Source of the DNA: Adineta steineri
Lineage: Eukaryota; Rotifera; Eurotatoria; Adinetida; Adinetidae
DNA length: 64,000 bases
Direction of reading: 5' to 3'
Assembly: GCA_905250115.1 (NCBI GenBank)
Contig: CAJNOI010000068.1
Location: 96,637-160,636 of the forward strand
The translations under genes were made by a program, and so were the position numbers. The notes below the pieces were generated by a model. It did not search any database. It had not been told where the DNA came from and was given only the letters and a program-made list of their open reading frames with translations. Below, piece after piece: positions 47,168-59,215 of this stretch. The first letter of the stretch is position 1. Every line of letters starts with the position of its first letter.

Positions 47168-50100
47168 AGTATCACGAACGTTTTTTTTGTTTTTGTGAAT
47201 ATCGTAGAAATAAAGTTATAAGTTAATATATAGAATAATTTAAATGATAGTTTGATTGTTTTTCTATTTATAAAGTTTAACTTATTCGCGTTCATAATAT
47301 TCAATTACAGGTCTTCTTTTTTAGCACCAATACTTCTTTTCTTTTCTTGTTCACGAACAAAAAATAACGTATAGATTTAAGCAGAAAACCAATATTTAAT
47401 ATAATCGACTATGAACTATTTTAATATTTAGAGGTTTGTTTAATTTTAGTTTCTATATATCAGGAAAATGTTTTGGTAAACTATAAAACGAATATTAGAA
47501 AGTAATCTATTTCACTGAGCGTTATAAATAAATTTTCGAAGATTAATTTGATGATAGGAAACATTTCTATTGTTAAGTTGTATTGTCTTTACTACTTTTA
47601 TTTTGATCGTTGAAGTATATTCTTATTTTAGTATTTTTATGCGTCAATTATTGAGTTGGATTATTTGATAAACTATTTTGCACAGGATGCAATTCATATT
47701 TCAGAATTTGTTCAAACAGTCGAGTATATGTTCTAACTTTTACCAAAAATCTGACGTGGTTTTTATGGAAAGCTATGAAAATGGGAATACGTCTATTGTC
47801 AAAATCAACTATATTTTCTTTTTTCAAAGATATAAATATCATTTAAATATTCATACTGACTTCTATAAACTAGAATAGATTTACAATTTTTTATATCTTA
47901 CTGTATATCTCTAATTTCACCAATATCTGATGTATCAATCGAGTATAATAAATGATTTCGTAGTTAAAAAATATAATTATGTCCAATCTGTGTATTTGAT
48001 TCATTTTCATCATCAGATTGATATCCAATTAAAATCCTTTTTTTTAACTCTTGCCCAAATGCAGAAGGTATACATACCTACATTTTACCGTTAATTCATT
48101 TATTAAAAGATTTATACTAAATAGCGTTGATACATATCAATTTGATTCCGAAATATATTGTGGAATTTCCTATTTCTCTCTATCAACAGTTTTCGTTTGA
48201 CGAATAGTTGTATGTTCCTCTCATAAGTAGAATGATTTGACGCCAAATAATCTGTTTAGAACAGGCAGATTGCTTATATAGACCAGCCATCTGTCTATGT
48301 TGTTTTCTAAAAATTTTGTTTTTAAATATAGAATGTAAGAATCAACCATTAGAAATAGTTATTTATTATTTTGACCAGATATAATTCTGAACACCAGCGG
48401 ATTATTTTATGTGATTAATTGAATTGTTTGGTTAAAGTACTATTTCCTGCTTGATATATCTATTTTCTAATTAGTTCATGAATATTATGCAAAATGTAAT
48501 CAACTAGGCATCGACTTGTTTTTTGCTTTTGATACTGTGAGGATGATAATCCTCTCTCTGTTTATTCGTAGAAAAGCACACGCTATATGTAGGATGGTGG
48601 AACACCCTGTTAGGGAAATGTCCAACATGAGATCAAGTGAACAAGATGAGAAAAAGTTCCATAACATATAGTATCACATATGTAAACGATAGGAGAGGAG
48701 AAATCCATGTAGCATAACGAAAGAAAAAATCGATGAACGATATAGAAGAGAACGAGAACACAGACATAGGAAGAGATGAAGAATCACACTGTATATGATA
48801 TATATATACGTAACAACAGAATGAAAGAAACTATACATATATGACGTAAAATGATAACACCACGTAACAATACATAATAAATTAAATTAATAAAAGAGTC
48901 ATACGGTCACATGATTTCAGCCCTTGTGGTCTTTTATTAAGATATATTATTCAATATTTATTTAATAGTAATTATAAAATTTGTAAAAACAAAAACAAAA
49001 ATCAATAACATCTTACTTCTATACGTATAAAAGTTCATTTTCAGGGATTCAATAAAGCTGAAATTATGATACAAAGATTAAAGATTAACGGTGTAAATAG
49101 AAACATAAAAAAAATACATCGAAGAAGGTAACTAAACCATTTTATCTTAATCGCTGGATGTAATAAAATAATTTTGCTGCGCTGATACAATTGATCTGCT
49201 CTTGCCATTGACGCTAATCATGAAAGTCTGGCTATTGATAAAACAATAAAATAAATGATAAGAAACTACTACTCAATCATTATATTTTCATTCACCAAGA
49301 ATTGTTACGGCATATATGATGTTATATTTTGACGAGTTACTGAGGAAATTTGAAAAGGTAAATTTTGAGGATAATTAAATAGCGATTCATTTTAAGTTTG
49401 TAGTTAATATCATTATTGAATATTGTATGAAGCTTATATTGCGAAGTCCTTGTATAATATCGGGTGAGTTGTATCAATAATGTTTGATAAGAAAAGCGTT
49501 GAACTGCTATCATTAATCTATTCTTGTTGCAATAGATGGGTCTTATAATTGTTGTGAAATAAAAAATGAATAAATCTGCTTAATTTCAACTACCATCCAG
49601 ATGTAATTTTAAATCAGTAGAACGAACACTAATAGATGAAATTTTGCAGAAATTATCGTAACAATATTGATGGATATCGATATAATATTGAGATATTTAT
49701 CAATGTATTTTTGTGATATTAAAGCAGGCAGAAAAAAGAATTTCTATTTGTGCATCAATTCATTCCCCATGATCTAAAATTAAAGTAAATAAAATTATCG
49801 AAAAAAAAATAAGTTTTTACTTTCAAATATAAAGCAACACGTTATTGGTCATGTGCATGTATATAGATAATAATTTTTGAATGGTTTATAAATCAAACAA
49901 AAATAAAGAATTCATTCAGGCTGTTTGTAACTTATTTGAATTGGTTGAGTATTACAATCCACTATTTAAAAGAGCCTTCAATTATAATCTATAGGATAAA
50001 AGAATATACATACACGATATTGTTTAGATTTTGATCGTGACGATCAAAACATCTTTTTTGCAGCAGTTTGGATGTTTGATAATTCGATGCTGATCATATA

Positions 50101-50640
50101 CCAATAATTGAATTTTCTAATGTAATTTTCATCCTGATTTCATCTGATATACTTTTACAAACAATAAAAATTATATTTCTGATATTGTCCAGGTTAGAAA
50201 AAAAAAGAAGTAACTGGCTGCAGTTATAAATATTTTCAATCTATAGTCAAGTGTATACATAAAGCAATGTGCGATAATAATACACGCTTGAACGAATAAA
50301 TACAAAAGACATTCGAATACTAAGAATAAATATTGTATATGCGATGATAGTATCGGCTGTATTTATATGTATAGAAAAGAAGAAAAAAAAGCAATAGATG
50401 TTCATACTTGATTTGATGGTTGCAATTAAAAAGTATATAACGAATAGTGATAAGCGATAATTGCATTTTAAATTTTTATTTGGTGTTTTATTAAGTTAAA
50501 AACATATTTCAATAGCTATTTTTTATTTTCTAAGTAAATTATTGAGGTATTACAATTTTTGTTATTGATAACTTGATAGTTACGTCAATGGTAATATATA
50601 TAATAATTACTTTAGAGCTCTTTCTTTCTTAGATATCGTA
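47168..50640. other. Long gene-free region
   Basis: About 3.5 kb. A segment near 48560-48930 is less AT-rich, with TGTTAGGGAAATGTCCAACA at about 48617 and AATAAA-like words near 48890; it could be an old solo LTR but no pair or clear duplication is visible. The rest is AT-rich with no supported coding sequence. Confidence 0.35.
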
Positions 50641-50960
50641 AAATTAATGTATAAATATCTTGATTCAATTGACATGCCTATAAATATGACATGTATTAAT
50701 AATACATTGAAATATCTCTCATTAAAAAACAATCAAATTGATGATGACGGTATAATTTTAATTTTAAATAGATTACAATCGAGTTATATTCTTGCACATT
50801 TATATTTTAATATGAATAAATTAACAGATAAATCCATTTAAATATTACTAATGCATTAAAAACGAATAATATCTTTATCTTTCAAATGATCAATTTACTG
50901 AACAACGAAACAATGGAATTACAATTAACTAAATATATATAGTAATTAATCAATACGAAC
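50641..50960 (+). pseudogene. Leucine-rich-repeat gene relic
   Basis: The open stretch 50647-50841 encodes NTLKYLSLKNNQIDDDGI and LAHLYFNMNKLTDKSI, two units of RNI/NLRC3-type leucine-rich repeats. After a stop the pattern continues weakly (NITNALKTNN). No start context or flanking exons are recognised, so it is a fragment of a larger LRR gene. Confidence 0.5.
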
Positions 50961-51322
50961 TTATGTTTTTCTGTTAAGGTAAATTTACAAGAGAAGTAAA
51001 ATAGTAAATATCATTTACTATTACTATTGTTGTATCAATAATCATCTTTAGAAAGTCATACGATTAGCAGCATAAAACTTTGTTTTGAAAGTATACTTTC
51101 TAAACGGTACAATACTTCTTAGCATAATGCTACTAATACAATGATTTGTTTTAAAATGTTATATGAAATAAACAAAGGAAATTTGAATTATTTTTATTAT
51201 AGGGTATTACCATGGGAACTGAGGATGTGCGTGTGATTATCTTTATTTTCAATCTACATCGGTACCCATCCAACCACACCCACAAGATGGTTTTCCTTCG
51301 TGTTAACTAATTTCAAACAGTT
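50961..51322. other. Spacer with telomere-like hairpin word
   Basis: Contains ATTATCTTTATTTTCAATCT followed by CCACACCCACA (about 51235-51285), similar to 54571-54640. No gene. Confidence 0.4.
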
Positions 51323-51760
51323 GAAAATGTCCATTAGCAAATAAGAGACCTCGTACAATTAGAAAACGTATTTGATTTCATGTTTTTTTACAAGATTGCA
51401 TTTCCTGTCATGTGAATGTCTGAATAACTGAGTTTAAACTTTCTATAGAAATTATTTCAATACTTTAATTTATCTTTAAAAACAACAACAACAAGATTTT
51501 GTACCTGAAGATATTCATTTTGTACTCAAGAATGGAGTCGTATTTGCACTGAATAAGACGCTCTTTTTTTCAAGAGTAATTATAAAGTATTGAAATAATT
51601 TCTCTAGACAGATTTAATTCAATTGTTCGAACATTCACATGGCAGGAAATGCATTCTTGAGAAAAAACATCGAACTACACACGTTTTCTAATTGTATTCA
51701 TACTTAATTTTATATGAAGTATGATTGTATGACGTCTCTTATTTGTTAATGAACATTTCC
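51323..51760. repeat. Fold-back element, arms about 145 and 178 bp
   Basis: Left arm 51323-51467 and right arm 51583-51760 are inverted copies (AAATGTCCATTAGCAAATAA at the outer left against TTATTTGTTAATGAACATTT at the outer right; GAAATTATTTCAATACTTTA inside). The right arm has about 33 extra bases around 51690-51735, themselves palindromic (CATACTTAATTTTATATGAA and on). No transposase; probably an old MITE or fold-back element. Confidence 0.8.
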
Positions 51761-52855
51761 TCTTACCATTTTTTATAATGTTGAATTATGTTCATTGTAG
51801 TCATTTCTTACTATTAATTCTAAATGCGATCCTATCTTGAGTCCATTCAGTATATTTTTCATACACGTATATATTTGAGAAAAAAAGTGAAGCACTCTTA
51901 AGAGTTATAGTTTGAAATAGAATGGTCCTATTAATATATGCTTCTTATTGAACAAAGTAAGAACCACTCGCTTCTATTAGTTTTTCTTGACATACAGAGA
52001 GTTTAAATATCCTTTTGAACATTAAATTAAGTGAATAATCGAAATTTTTCTATCTGATCGTTGTTTTATTCATGCAATTTTAATGTTCTATAGTTTAATA
52101 TAGTATTGTTAACGAAAAGAAAATTGAAGATGAAGGTAAATATGTAACAGCGGCAGTCAGAAAATCTTCGACTTCCATAAACTATTATTTTCAACGTTTC
52201 TGCCTTTTGCTCCTTGTATCATTTTTATTTTGAATATTTTTACTTCCGATCAAAGTCAAACAAGTCGTGCGACACAATATACTAATCTGTAAGAACATTT
52301 TTTGTCCTTGATATGATAAAATAAAAATTTGCGTGTCCATAATAGTTTACCTGGAAAAGCGGGAGTAAACACGAACTGGAATAAGAAAAAGTAATTTATT
52401 TAGAATAGCGAAATAAGCTTTTCTTTACAGATATATGTTTAGTATAAGAAATCAGGAGGAATATCTCAATAAATAATACCAACGTTATTAGCTGATATGA
52501 GCTTCAATAGGACTTGATCAATATATTATAAAAATCAGGATTCTTTTTTAATAATATTTCATCGCTTCGTCAAGTTCTATGAATGTAACATGAGAAACAA
52601 TTAGTTATCAATGAATAATGTTTATGAATGAATAAAGTATTCTATCTACATGAACTCATCTTGTAAACATTTTTTTTAAAAGCAAATATAATTGCATTAT
52701 ATTCGTCTTATACACATATTCACACCCTCAAAACAACAGATAAATAGAGTGAAATATGAGAATATTTCCAAGCAGAAACTAGTTTACTCATATTTACGAA
52801 CTGTTCTCACTACACTTCTTTCTTCTATTGTTTTGGCTAGGATCAACTTTTTATT
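51761..52855. other. Promoter-side spacer of the GPCR gene
   Basis: AT-rich; no gene or relic supported. The open frame 52692-52880 overlaps the GPCR start in another frame. Confidence 0.4.
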
Positions 52856-53959
52856 ATGTCCAATTCAAACATGGATTTAATTGCAAGTTTAAATACCGCC
52901 TCACTTTGGATAAATCGTATCATTCCACCTCTTCAAATCATTTTTGGAACCTTTGGAAATTTGTTCAACATTATTATATTCACTCGCCGTTCTTTACGTT
53001 CCAATCCATGTTCTACTTACTTTTTATTCGGTTCAATTAACAACTTCTTTGCTATTTATGTAGCTTTAGTCACTCGTTATCTTGCATCTAGTTGGAGTTT
53101 AGATCCATCTGCAAAAAATACTGTTCTTTGTAAGCTACGTCTCTTCTTCGTATATGTTTCTCTTTCGTTAGTATTGTGGTGTACTGTTCTAGCTAGTATT
53201 GATCGATTTCTTTCAAGCTCACAGAGTGCATATCTTCGTCGTTTCAGTAAGGTATCAATTGCTCGGAAGATTATCATATGCACTATTATACTTATTGTTC
53301 TGATTCATATACACATATTAATTTTCTATGAATCCCAACAAAACACTTGTAATACGTTTTCATATGCATACAGTATTTTCTTCAACTTCTTTTTTCTTAT
53401 TGTTGGTTGTATTTTACCAATTACACTGATGGTTCTCTTTGGTATATTGATGATTCTCAACGTTCGTAATATTCGCAATCGTGTTGTTCCGCAATTCATC
53501 AATGCACGAAATGAACGTTTACGTGCAAACAATCGTCAAATGATTATAATGCTTTCATTTCAAGTGTTGACCACTACCGTGTTCTCGACTCCTTTCGCTG
53601 TTACCAATCTATACGCTACAATAGTTATAACTATTCTTAAATACAAATTATCAGCGACTGGCAATGCTATTTACAACATTATATCGAATCTTTCTCGATT
53701 ACTTTATTATACCAATCCCATTATTGGATTTTATATTTATACTCTTACTGGACCCAAATTTCGCAAAGAAATGAAACGATGTGTTCGATATGGATTGAAA
53801 TTTGCTTTAATAATAACTGGTTTAAAACAATGTTTGTCGTTGAGAATTCAACAAGAGTTATTCGATGAGAATCAACTGGGTACTATTGATGATTCATTGG
53901 AATTACGTAGAAGAGGAAATACTATTCACCCTATTCAACGTCAGCGGACAATGACGTAA
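52856..53959 (+). CDS. Rhodopsin-class GPCR (peptide-receptor type), single exon
   Basis: 367 aa. Seven membrane segments: TM1 IIFGTFGNLFNIIIF with GN (about 28-42), TM2 STYFLFGSINNFFAIYVALV, TM3 ending LASIDRFLSSS with DRF (about 115-118), TM4 IIICTIILIVLIHIHILIF, TM5 IFFNFFFLIVGCILPITLMV, TM6 MIIMLSFQVLTTTVFSTPFA, TM7 LLYYTNPIIGFYIYTLTGPK with NPIIGFY as the NPxxY motif (from about 286), helix 8 FRKEMKRCVRYG. A ~50-residue polar cytoplasmic tail ends with basic residues. The Cys of the first loop (CKLR) and of loop 2 (NTC) are present. An alternative ATG (MDLIASL) lies five codons on. FMRFamide-receptor-like by overall pattern; the ligand is unknown. An orthodox, probably functional receptor. 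Confidence 0.9.
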   Translation: MSNSNMDLIASLNTASLWINRIIPPLQIIFGTFGNLFNIIIFTRRSLRSNPCSTYFLFGSINNFFAIYVALVTRYLASSWSLDPSAKNTVLCKLRLFFVYVSLSLVLWCTVLASIDRFLSSSQSAYLRRFSKVSIARKIIICTIILIVLIHIHILIFYESQQNTCNTFSYAYSIFFNFFFLIVGCILPITLMVLFGILMILNVRNIRNRVVPQFINARNERLRANNRQMIIMLSFQVLTTTVFSTPFAVTNLYATIVITILKYKLSATGNAIYNIISNLSRLLYYTNPIIGFYIYTLTGPKFRKEMKRCVRYGLKFALIITGLKQCLSLRIQQELFDENQLGTIDDSLELRRRGNTIHPIQRQRTMT

Positions 53960-54765
53960 TATCTACTGTAGAAATATATGAAAATGACACTAGACATTAA
54001 AATTCGATATCAAGACGGAGAATATCTTGAATATGTTGTTCAAACAAATGAGATAGTTTAAACATTAGATTGAAAATGTCAATATAAATTTTACGAAAAC
54101 TAACAACTATCTGATTGAGTACAATTAGTTTCAATTGGTGATCTGTATACGTTTTTTTTTAATTCTTTGTATCCTCTATATCTATCATTATAAAACTTAT
54201 TTTAATATTCAAAATAAAATACAAAAAGACAAATTTAGTGTATTTATTATAGTATCAATGTCTTCTTAAATACTGAAGGTAGATGTGTATATAAGTACCA
54301 TACACCAATACCTACACATCCATCCATAATCTCAAATGTATGCTATTAAGAAAATGTTATTATAATATCACCACAAAACTAAATAATTGATGATAATTGA
54401 TACTTTTAAATTAATTTTATTTTTGGTCTTAGTTTTCATTAGTTTTTTATTCTAATATTAATTTTTGTTTTTATTTCCGAATGAGAATTTAAAATGCACC
54501 CGAATCAGTTGTCTCTCACAATTATTCAGTCCGAATAAATCGAACGTCGACAGTTTTTGCCCGATTTAAAAAAGTTGGGTGTGGTTGTAATTATTTTTAT
54601 TTTCAATCCACACCCACACCCATCCTCATTACAGGGCGCTTTTGTCGTTTGAATAAGTATGACATTTTATTTATTGACTCCAATGTTAGTTGATGATGTT
54701 CGAGTCAGGTGAGTCTAGATGGGCAGATATATAGCAGACAGTACAAGTTAGTTGAGAATCTGTTA
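53960..54765. other. Spacer between convergent GPCR genes
   Basis: Contains AATAAAA near 54214 (possible poly(A) signal for the plus-strand receptor) and, at 54571-54640, GGGTGTGG ... CCACACCCACACCC, a telomere-like hairpin word. No gene. Confidence 0.4.
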
Positions 54766-56292
54766 TTAATGAGTTGTTTGTGGTTGAGAAACATGGGTAG
54801 CTTGATGCCAAGGCAATACTTGATTTAGTCTCCGAAATAACACAAACTGCTTGAACGCATTGATGAAATCTTGACGAAATCGGTTCGATGCCACATAATA
54901 GCAGTAGAAAGAACACTGAAAGAAAGAAGCAGATAATTTATTGATATTTTAAACAGCAAAAGACATTAACTCTGATCAACTAGAACTCGTGGGTTAAGAA
55001 TCATTATATAAACTTAGTTAAAAAATGTTCATGTAAATCAACAGAATTTCACTTACTCAGTTGTATCCAGCAAACGATTTTATCTTTGTATTTTATCCTC
55101 TAATGTCGAGATCAACCTGTTAGATCCCATCTGCTTAGATTTCTGATTAGAGGAAAACTGAAACAGTATAACGAATGTACCAAAACATCTTGGCAGATGA
55201 AACTTAGAAAATTTTTACAATAGAACGAATTTAAACCGGTCTCATATTCTGAACTGTTTCGATCCTTTGAGTGAGTGTTCTTATGTTCACACATCTGTCT
55301 CTAATAAAAGTTAAATTTTCGCATTAGAGAATAGTATTAGAACAACAATAGCAATCATTAAACTGACGAATTCTGATATATACATCATAATAATAATTTA
55401 GATATAAGGGAAATATTGAATGTATAATTGATAAACTATAGTTATTTACCGCATATGTTCCATATCCATAATTACTAAAAAAAAGTTGAATGACTTGCTC
55501 TATTACACGCCGATACGAATCTTTGACAATATTCATCGTGCTGATGAAATAGACTTGTGATATTCCAGCCGGAACTTGGAACATAAATACACTCGCAGAA
55601 AGAAGTAATGTCATATTTGTTATCTGTCTTGTGAGATCAAGAAACGCATGCCGAGCGTGTAGATGGACATAAGTGAGAAAACCAAATATAGTGATTATCC
55701 CCATAGGTATAACAGTCCAAAGACCGAGAATTACAAAGTAGTTATGATATGATGCATACGCTGTATTCGTTGAGAGACACACGAGTGTTCCTGAAACAAA
55801 GACAAGTTGTTGGAAGTAAACGTACGGTACTTCATGAATCATCCATATAAACACACTAACGATAATAAAGTAACGAGCTAGTCGAACACTGCTCAGTTGA
55901 CGGTAGACGACAGAGCGTGATGAAGCGAAGAACGCATCGATCGACTGCAAGCAGAGACATGTGAAGGATATAAGAGCAGCTACATCAATAAGAGCAACAC
56001 GGAGTTTACACCAAACTTGATTTGCCACTGTGGCATCAGTTTGAAATCCAAAACTTAGAATTCGAGTGAAAAGACCGCAGTAAAGAACAACAAGATCGAA
56101 AAAAGATCGCACCATTGCATAAAGTGAAGAAGCATTGTGCTTATAGTTGCCTGAACTGATAAAAACAAAGATGTTGAGGAGATTACCTAAACTGCCACCG
56201 ATGAGTATAATGAAGCCGATTGTAAGATTGAGATTTCGAGAAAGACGATCAAGTTGAAAAATGATTGATGTATTCGTCAGATTCGATGACAT
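54766..56292 (-). CDS. Rhodopsin-class GPCR lacking the DRY arginine, two exons
   Basis: Exons 56292-55450 and 54915-54766, phase-0 join, intron of 534 bp, 993 nt, 330 aa. Without the join the first exon runs into a nonsense tail; with it TM7 becomes YGTYACSFYCYYVASNRFRQ, matching the TM7/helix 8 boundary of related receptors and the splice place of the relic at 34340-35216. TM1 TIGFIILIGGSLGNLLNIFV, TM2 LYAMVRSFFDLVVLYCGLF, TM3 ending CLQSIDAFFASSRS. The usual D-R-Y is D119-A120-F121, so the key arginine is replaced by alanine. TM4 YFIIVSVFIWMIHEV, TM5 YFVILGLWTVIPMGIITIF, TM6 MTLLLSASVFMFQVPAGI. The change suggests altered G-protein coupling or constitutive behaviour (inference). The C-terminal tail is short and His/Gln/Thr-rich. 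Confidence 0.88.
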
Positions 56293-56426
56293 ATTTTTTT
56301 TTACAACGACTATTCTTTGATGATTATCTACTCTCTATAACGAGCAAAGCTAGATATATACACACTCAATTTTCATACAAGGAAGTATAATTATAACTAT
56401 ACTTTATCATATAATTTATGAAGATA

Positions 56427-56625
56427 TTACGCTGCAATAAACATCATATCTTTTTTTTGATTTAAATAATGCACAACGGTCTGTAATTGTAATGCATGAC
56501 ATAAAGGAGCAAATGTTGAAGCGATTGATGTTGCACTCTTTAAACGATCCGTTAGATGAACAGCTTTTTTTTAGAACATCCGCGGCGAGAAGAATCGTTC
56601 GATAATTTGCACGCATAGAAGCCAT
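56427..56625 (-). pseudogene. Gene fragment with a homopolymer frameshift
   Basis: The complement starts MASMRANYRTILLAADVLKK and runs into a run of eight A (about 56568-56575). Shifting frame there gives AVHLTDRLKSATSIASTFAP, then LCHALQLQTVVHYLNQKKDM, then MFIAA and stop at 56427, clearly more protein-like than the unshifted reading. So a ~66-residue segment carries a one-base indel in an A run: an inactive fragment, or a sequencing error in a small real gene. Family not recognised; helical and amphipathic. Confidence 0.45.
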
Positions 56626-57357
56626 TAATTGCAGTTACCGTTCTTATTATCTATTATAATAATGTGCAAAATTATAGGATTATTTCAAACAGATCCATGT
56701 GTTTGTTCTACAAAGTAAACGGTTACTTTGATAATAAATATGTCATCATTGTTATCTGCTTCAAATTATTAGAGGAAAAAATTAAGGATAATAAAAGACC
56801 ATGCGTATTATTACCATTTTCTACTTTCCGCTTCTCATATAAAAAATGCACGTTGTCGATGCAAATAGAAGTTTCAATTTTAACTAGATGAAATTAAAAT
56901 TTTCTCTAATGAGTCTAATTAGAAACACTGTAGACCAAGTGACTTTCTATCAAAAACACTAAGATATTGAACCAAGCAATTCATTTTTTTTTGAAAATAT
57001 CTGGTTTCTAAGATAATAACTTTTGGCTTTGTTCTGGTAGAGAAAAGCGGATTTTAACCTTATATACTAAAAGTATTTTGAGTATTTTTTGTGAAAAATA
57101 AAGTTTATTTTATTAAAATGCTAGTTTTTAAAAGCTCTACTTAGTCTAAAAATTTCATTAGAAGCTAAAACTACTTTTGTACGACGTAGTTGAATCCTCA
57201 TGGAAATACCCTATATCATTAAAAAAAATTTGCTTCGCTAATGTATTCATCAATCTGTATTTAATAGGATTTTTATCTTATATTATATAAAAATAGATAA
57301 TATTGTCACGCATTTCCTTTGATGGAAAAAAAAAGATTTTTATTTGATATTGATCAT
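56626..57357. other. Spacer
   Basis: AT-rich with no recognisable gene; the plus-strand frame 56664-56891 has no features. Confidence 0.3.
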
Positions 57358-58410
57358 TTATTTAGGTAATTCAATAGTACTGACAATAACAACATTTAAA
57401 CCTACATTATTCCTATCAATATGTTCATGTCTATGATGTTCTTCGTCTCGCGTTGGTTGTAAATGTATATTAAAACATTTGCAAATTATATGTTTTAATT
57501 CATGTCGAAATGCTTTTGATATAATCATAAATACGAAGAAATTTGTTGAATAAGAAATATTGAAAAGAAAAGTAACATATCTATCAACAAAATTAAGAAT
57601 TGTAAGTTGTAATAATGTCCATTGTTTATCTTTTGTTATAGCTTCGAAGATATAAAATATAATAACTAACATACTAAATGTAATAAAAATAATATCTTGT
57701 CCAAATAAACAACGAAGTAATTGAAAATCTTTTTTTGTCATTGAACGAACTTCATGTCGTTTTCTACATTGTACTGATTGAATATTTTGAACATTTTTAC
57801 AAGCAAATATACATAAGATAATCATAAGTGAACAAAAAAATACATTGATCGTCCCTAACGAATAAGTTACAAAATCATCATAAGATTGAGGAAAACTACA
57901 AATAAAATATGATGGATATATTTCATAAATATCTATTTTAATAAGTACATGACAATTAAATATGATCCAGAAAATTGTACAGGTACTAATAGAAAAGTAT
58001 GCTAAACGTTTTGAACTATATAAACGTGTATCAATATTTCGAGAAGAAATTAATAAACGATCAATTGATGCAAGAATAAGAACAGATGGTGGAAGGGTAG
58101 TTAATAGAAAAGATGTATAATATAAAAGTTTACATAAAATAACACTTGAATTTTGTAAATAAATATTGAAACCAAAATTAGTAATGGCTCCGAGTATAGT
58201 CGAATTAAGATAACATATATTTAAAACAAGACAAACTTTAAAATAAAATACACATACATTTTTTTTCCAAGATTTTTTTGTAAATATAAAAATACTGAAA
58301 ATATTTCCAATATTACCCAAAATCCAAAATATAACAAGAACATATTTATTCATAACCATAACTCCATTGTTTAAATTAGTAATTTGATGATAATCATGAG
58401 ATACATTCAT
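57358..58410 (-). CDS. Rhodopsin-class GPCR, single exon
   Basis: 350 aa. TM1 YVLVIFWILGNIGNIFSIFI with GN (about 23-42), TM2 CVFYFKVCLVLNICYLNSTI, conserved Cys (ILCKLLYY), TM3 ending ILASIDRLLISSRN with DRL (117-119), TM4 LAYFSISTCTIFWIIFNCHV, TM5 VTYSLGTINVFFCSLMIILC, TM6 DIIFITFSMLVIIFYIFEAI, TM7 FNISYSTNFFVFMIISKAFR, where the NPxxY motif is STNFFVF (the Pro is absent). The tail has a Cys-rich helix 8 (HIICKCFNIH) that could be palmitoylated, then a His/Arg/Glu cluster. Peptide-receptor-like; ligand unknown. It lies 1 kb from another receptor on the same strand, yet the two are too diverged to be a recent tandem pair. Confidence 0.88.
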   Translation of the reverse strand: MNVSHDYHQITNLNNGVMVMNKYVLVIFWILGNIGNIFSIFIFTKKSWKKNVCVFYFKVCLVLNICYLNSTILGAITNFGFNIYLQNSSVILCKLLYYTSFLLTTLPPSVLILASIDRLLISSRNIDTRLYSSKRLAYFSISTCTIFWIIFNCHVLIKIDIYEIYPSYFICSFPQSYDDFVTYSLGTINVFFCSLMIILCIFACKNVQNIQSVQCRKRHEVRSMTKKDFQLLRCLFGQDIIFITFSMLVIIFYIFEAITKDKQWTLLQLTILNFVDRYVTFLFNISYSTNFFVFMIISKAFRHELKHIICKCFNIHLQPTRDEEHHRHEHIDRNNVGLNVVIVSTIELPK

Positions 58411-59215
58411 CTTGATTTAATATAATGTCTGCTAAGTGAGTGTTTTCTCTTTTAAAGATATAAGATAAGTAATTATCTTCAGACAGATTTTTATTTTAAA
58501 CTGTTATAATATTATACGGAGGCGTTCGAGATAATCTTTGACTAAAAATAGTTGTAATTGATATAATATGCAATTATACATCTATTTTGGTTTATCATAT
58601 TATATAGTTCATTTTTAATTCATTCGCAATAGATTAACAGTTAACTTGATCAAGAAAAATAAATAATTGATGTCTAAATTATTCAAAAACAGAAGTTACT
58701 CTTTCGCTTTTTAATTAACATTTTTTTATTCAAAACTTTAGATTCGCACCTTGATGTTTAATATATAATTGTGAGGATATGAATAGATGGATGATATATA
58801 ACTACGCATACCCTCAAGATATTCAGTAGATAATTGAAAAAATGATAAAGTCATTCTAAGAGCAAAACTTAAAAGAGAATGGAGATTTTAATGAGGTTTT
58901 TGAAATGTATTAAAATGTCATGAAAAATTTTAAGATAATATTTTTTTCAATTAAGTAAAATCGTCTATATAATTACAGTTAAAATCCAAATGAATCATCC
59001 TCTCTTTCTTTATTGCCATGATTAAAAATTATTTTTCAGTTATAAAGTTTCAAATAACATGCTACGAATACATTTAGAGGTTTATTGATTCATTCTTTAT
59101 TTTAATACAAATAATTAGTATAATAAAAGAAATATACAAGTGTATATTTCATATGTATCAAGTTTTAATAGGCGTGTTTTATGAGAAAACTATTTTAACA
59201 TGTAGATAGTCCATC
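58411..59215. other. Intergenic spacer
   Basis: AT-rich; holds the promoter side of the preceding minus-strand receptor and the 3' flank of the transgelin gene. No gene or repeat recognised. Confidence 0.4.

Noticed and set aside
48617..48930. Possible solo LTR (TGTTAGGG... with AATAAA-like words)
   Set aside because: No second LTR, no clear primer-binding site, and flanking bases do not give a convincing target duplication.
54686..54916. Minus-strand 76-codon ORF as a separate gene
   Set aside because: It is the last exon of the GPCR at 54766-56292 read in the wrong frame; the spliced frame gives a proper TM7 end.
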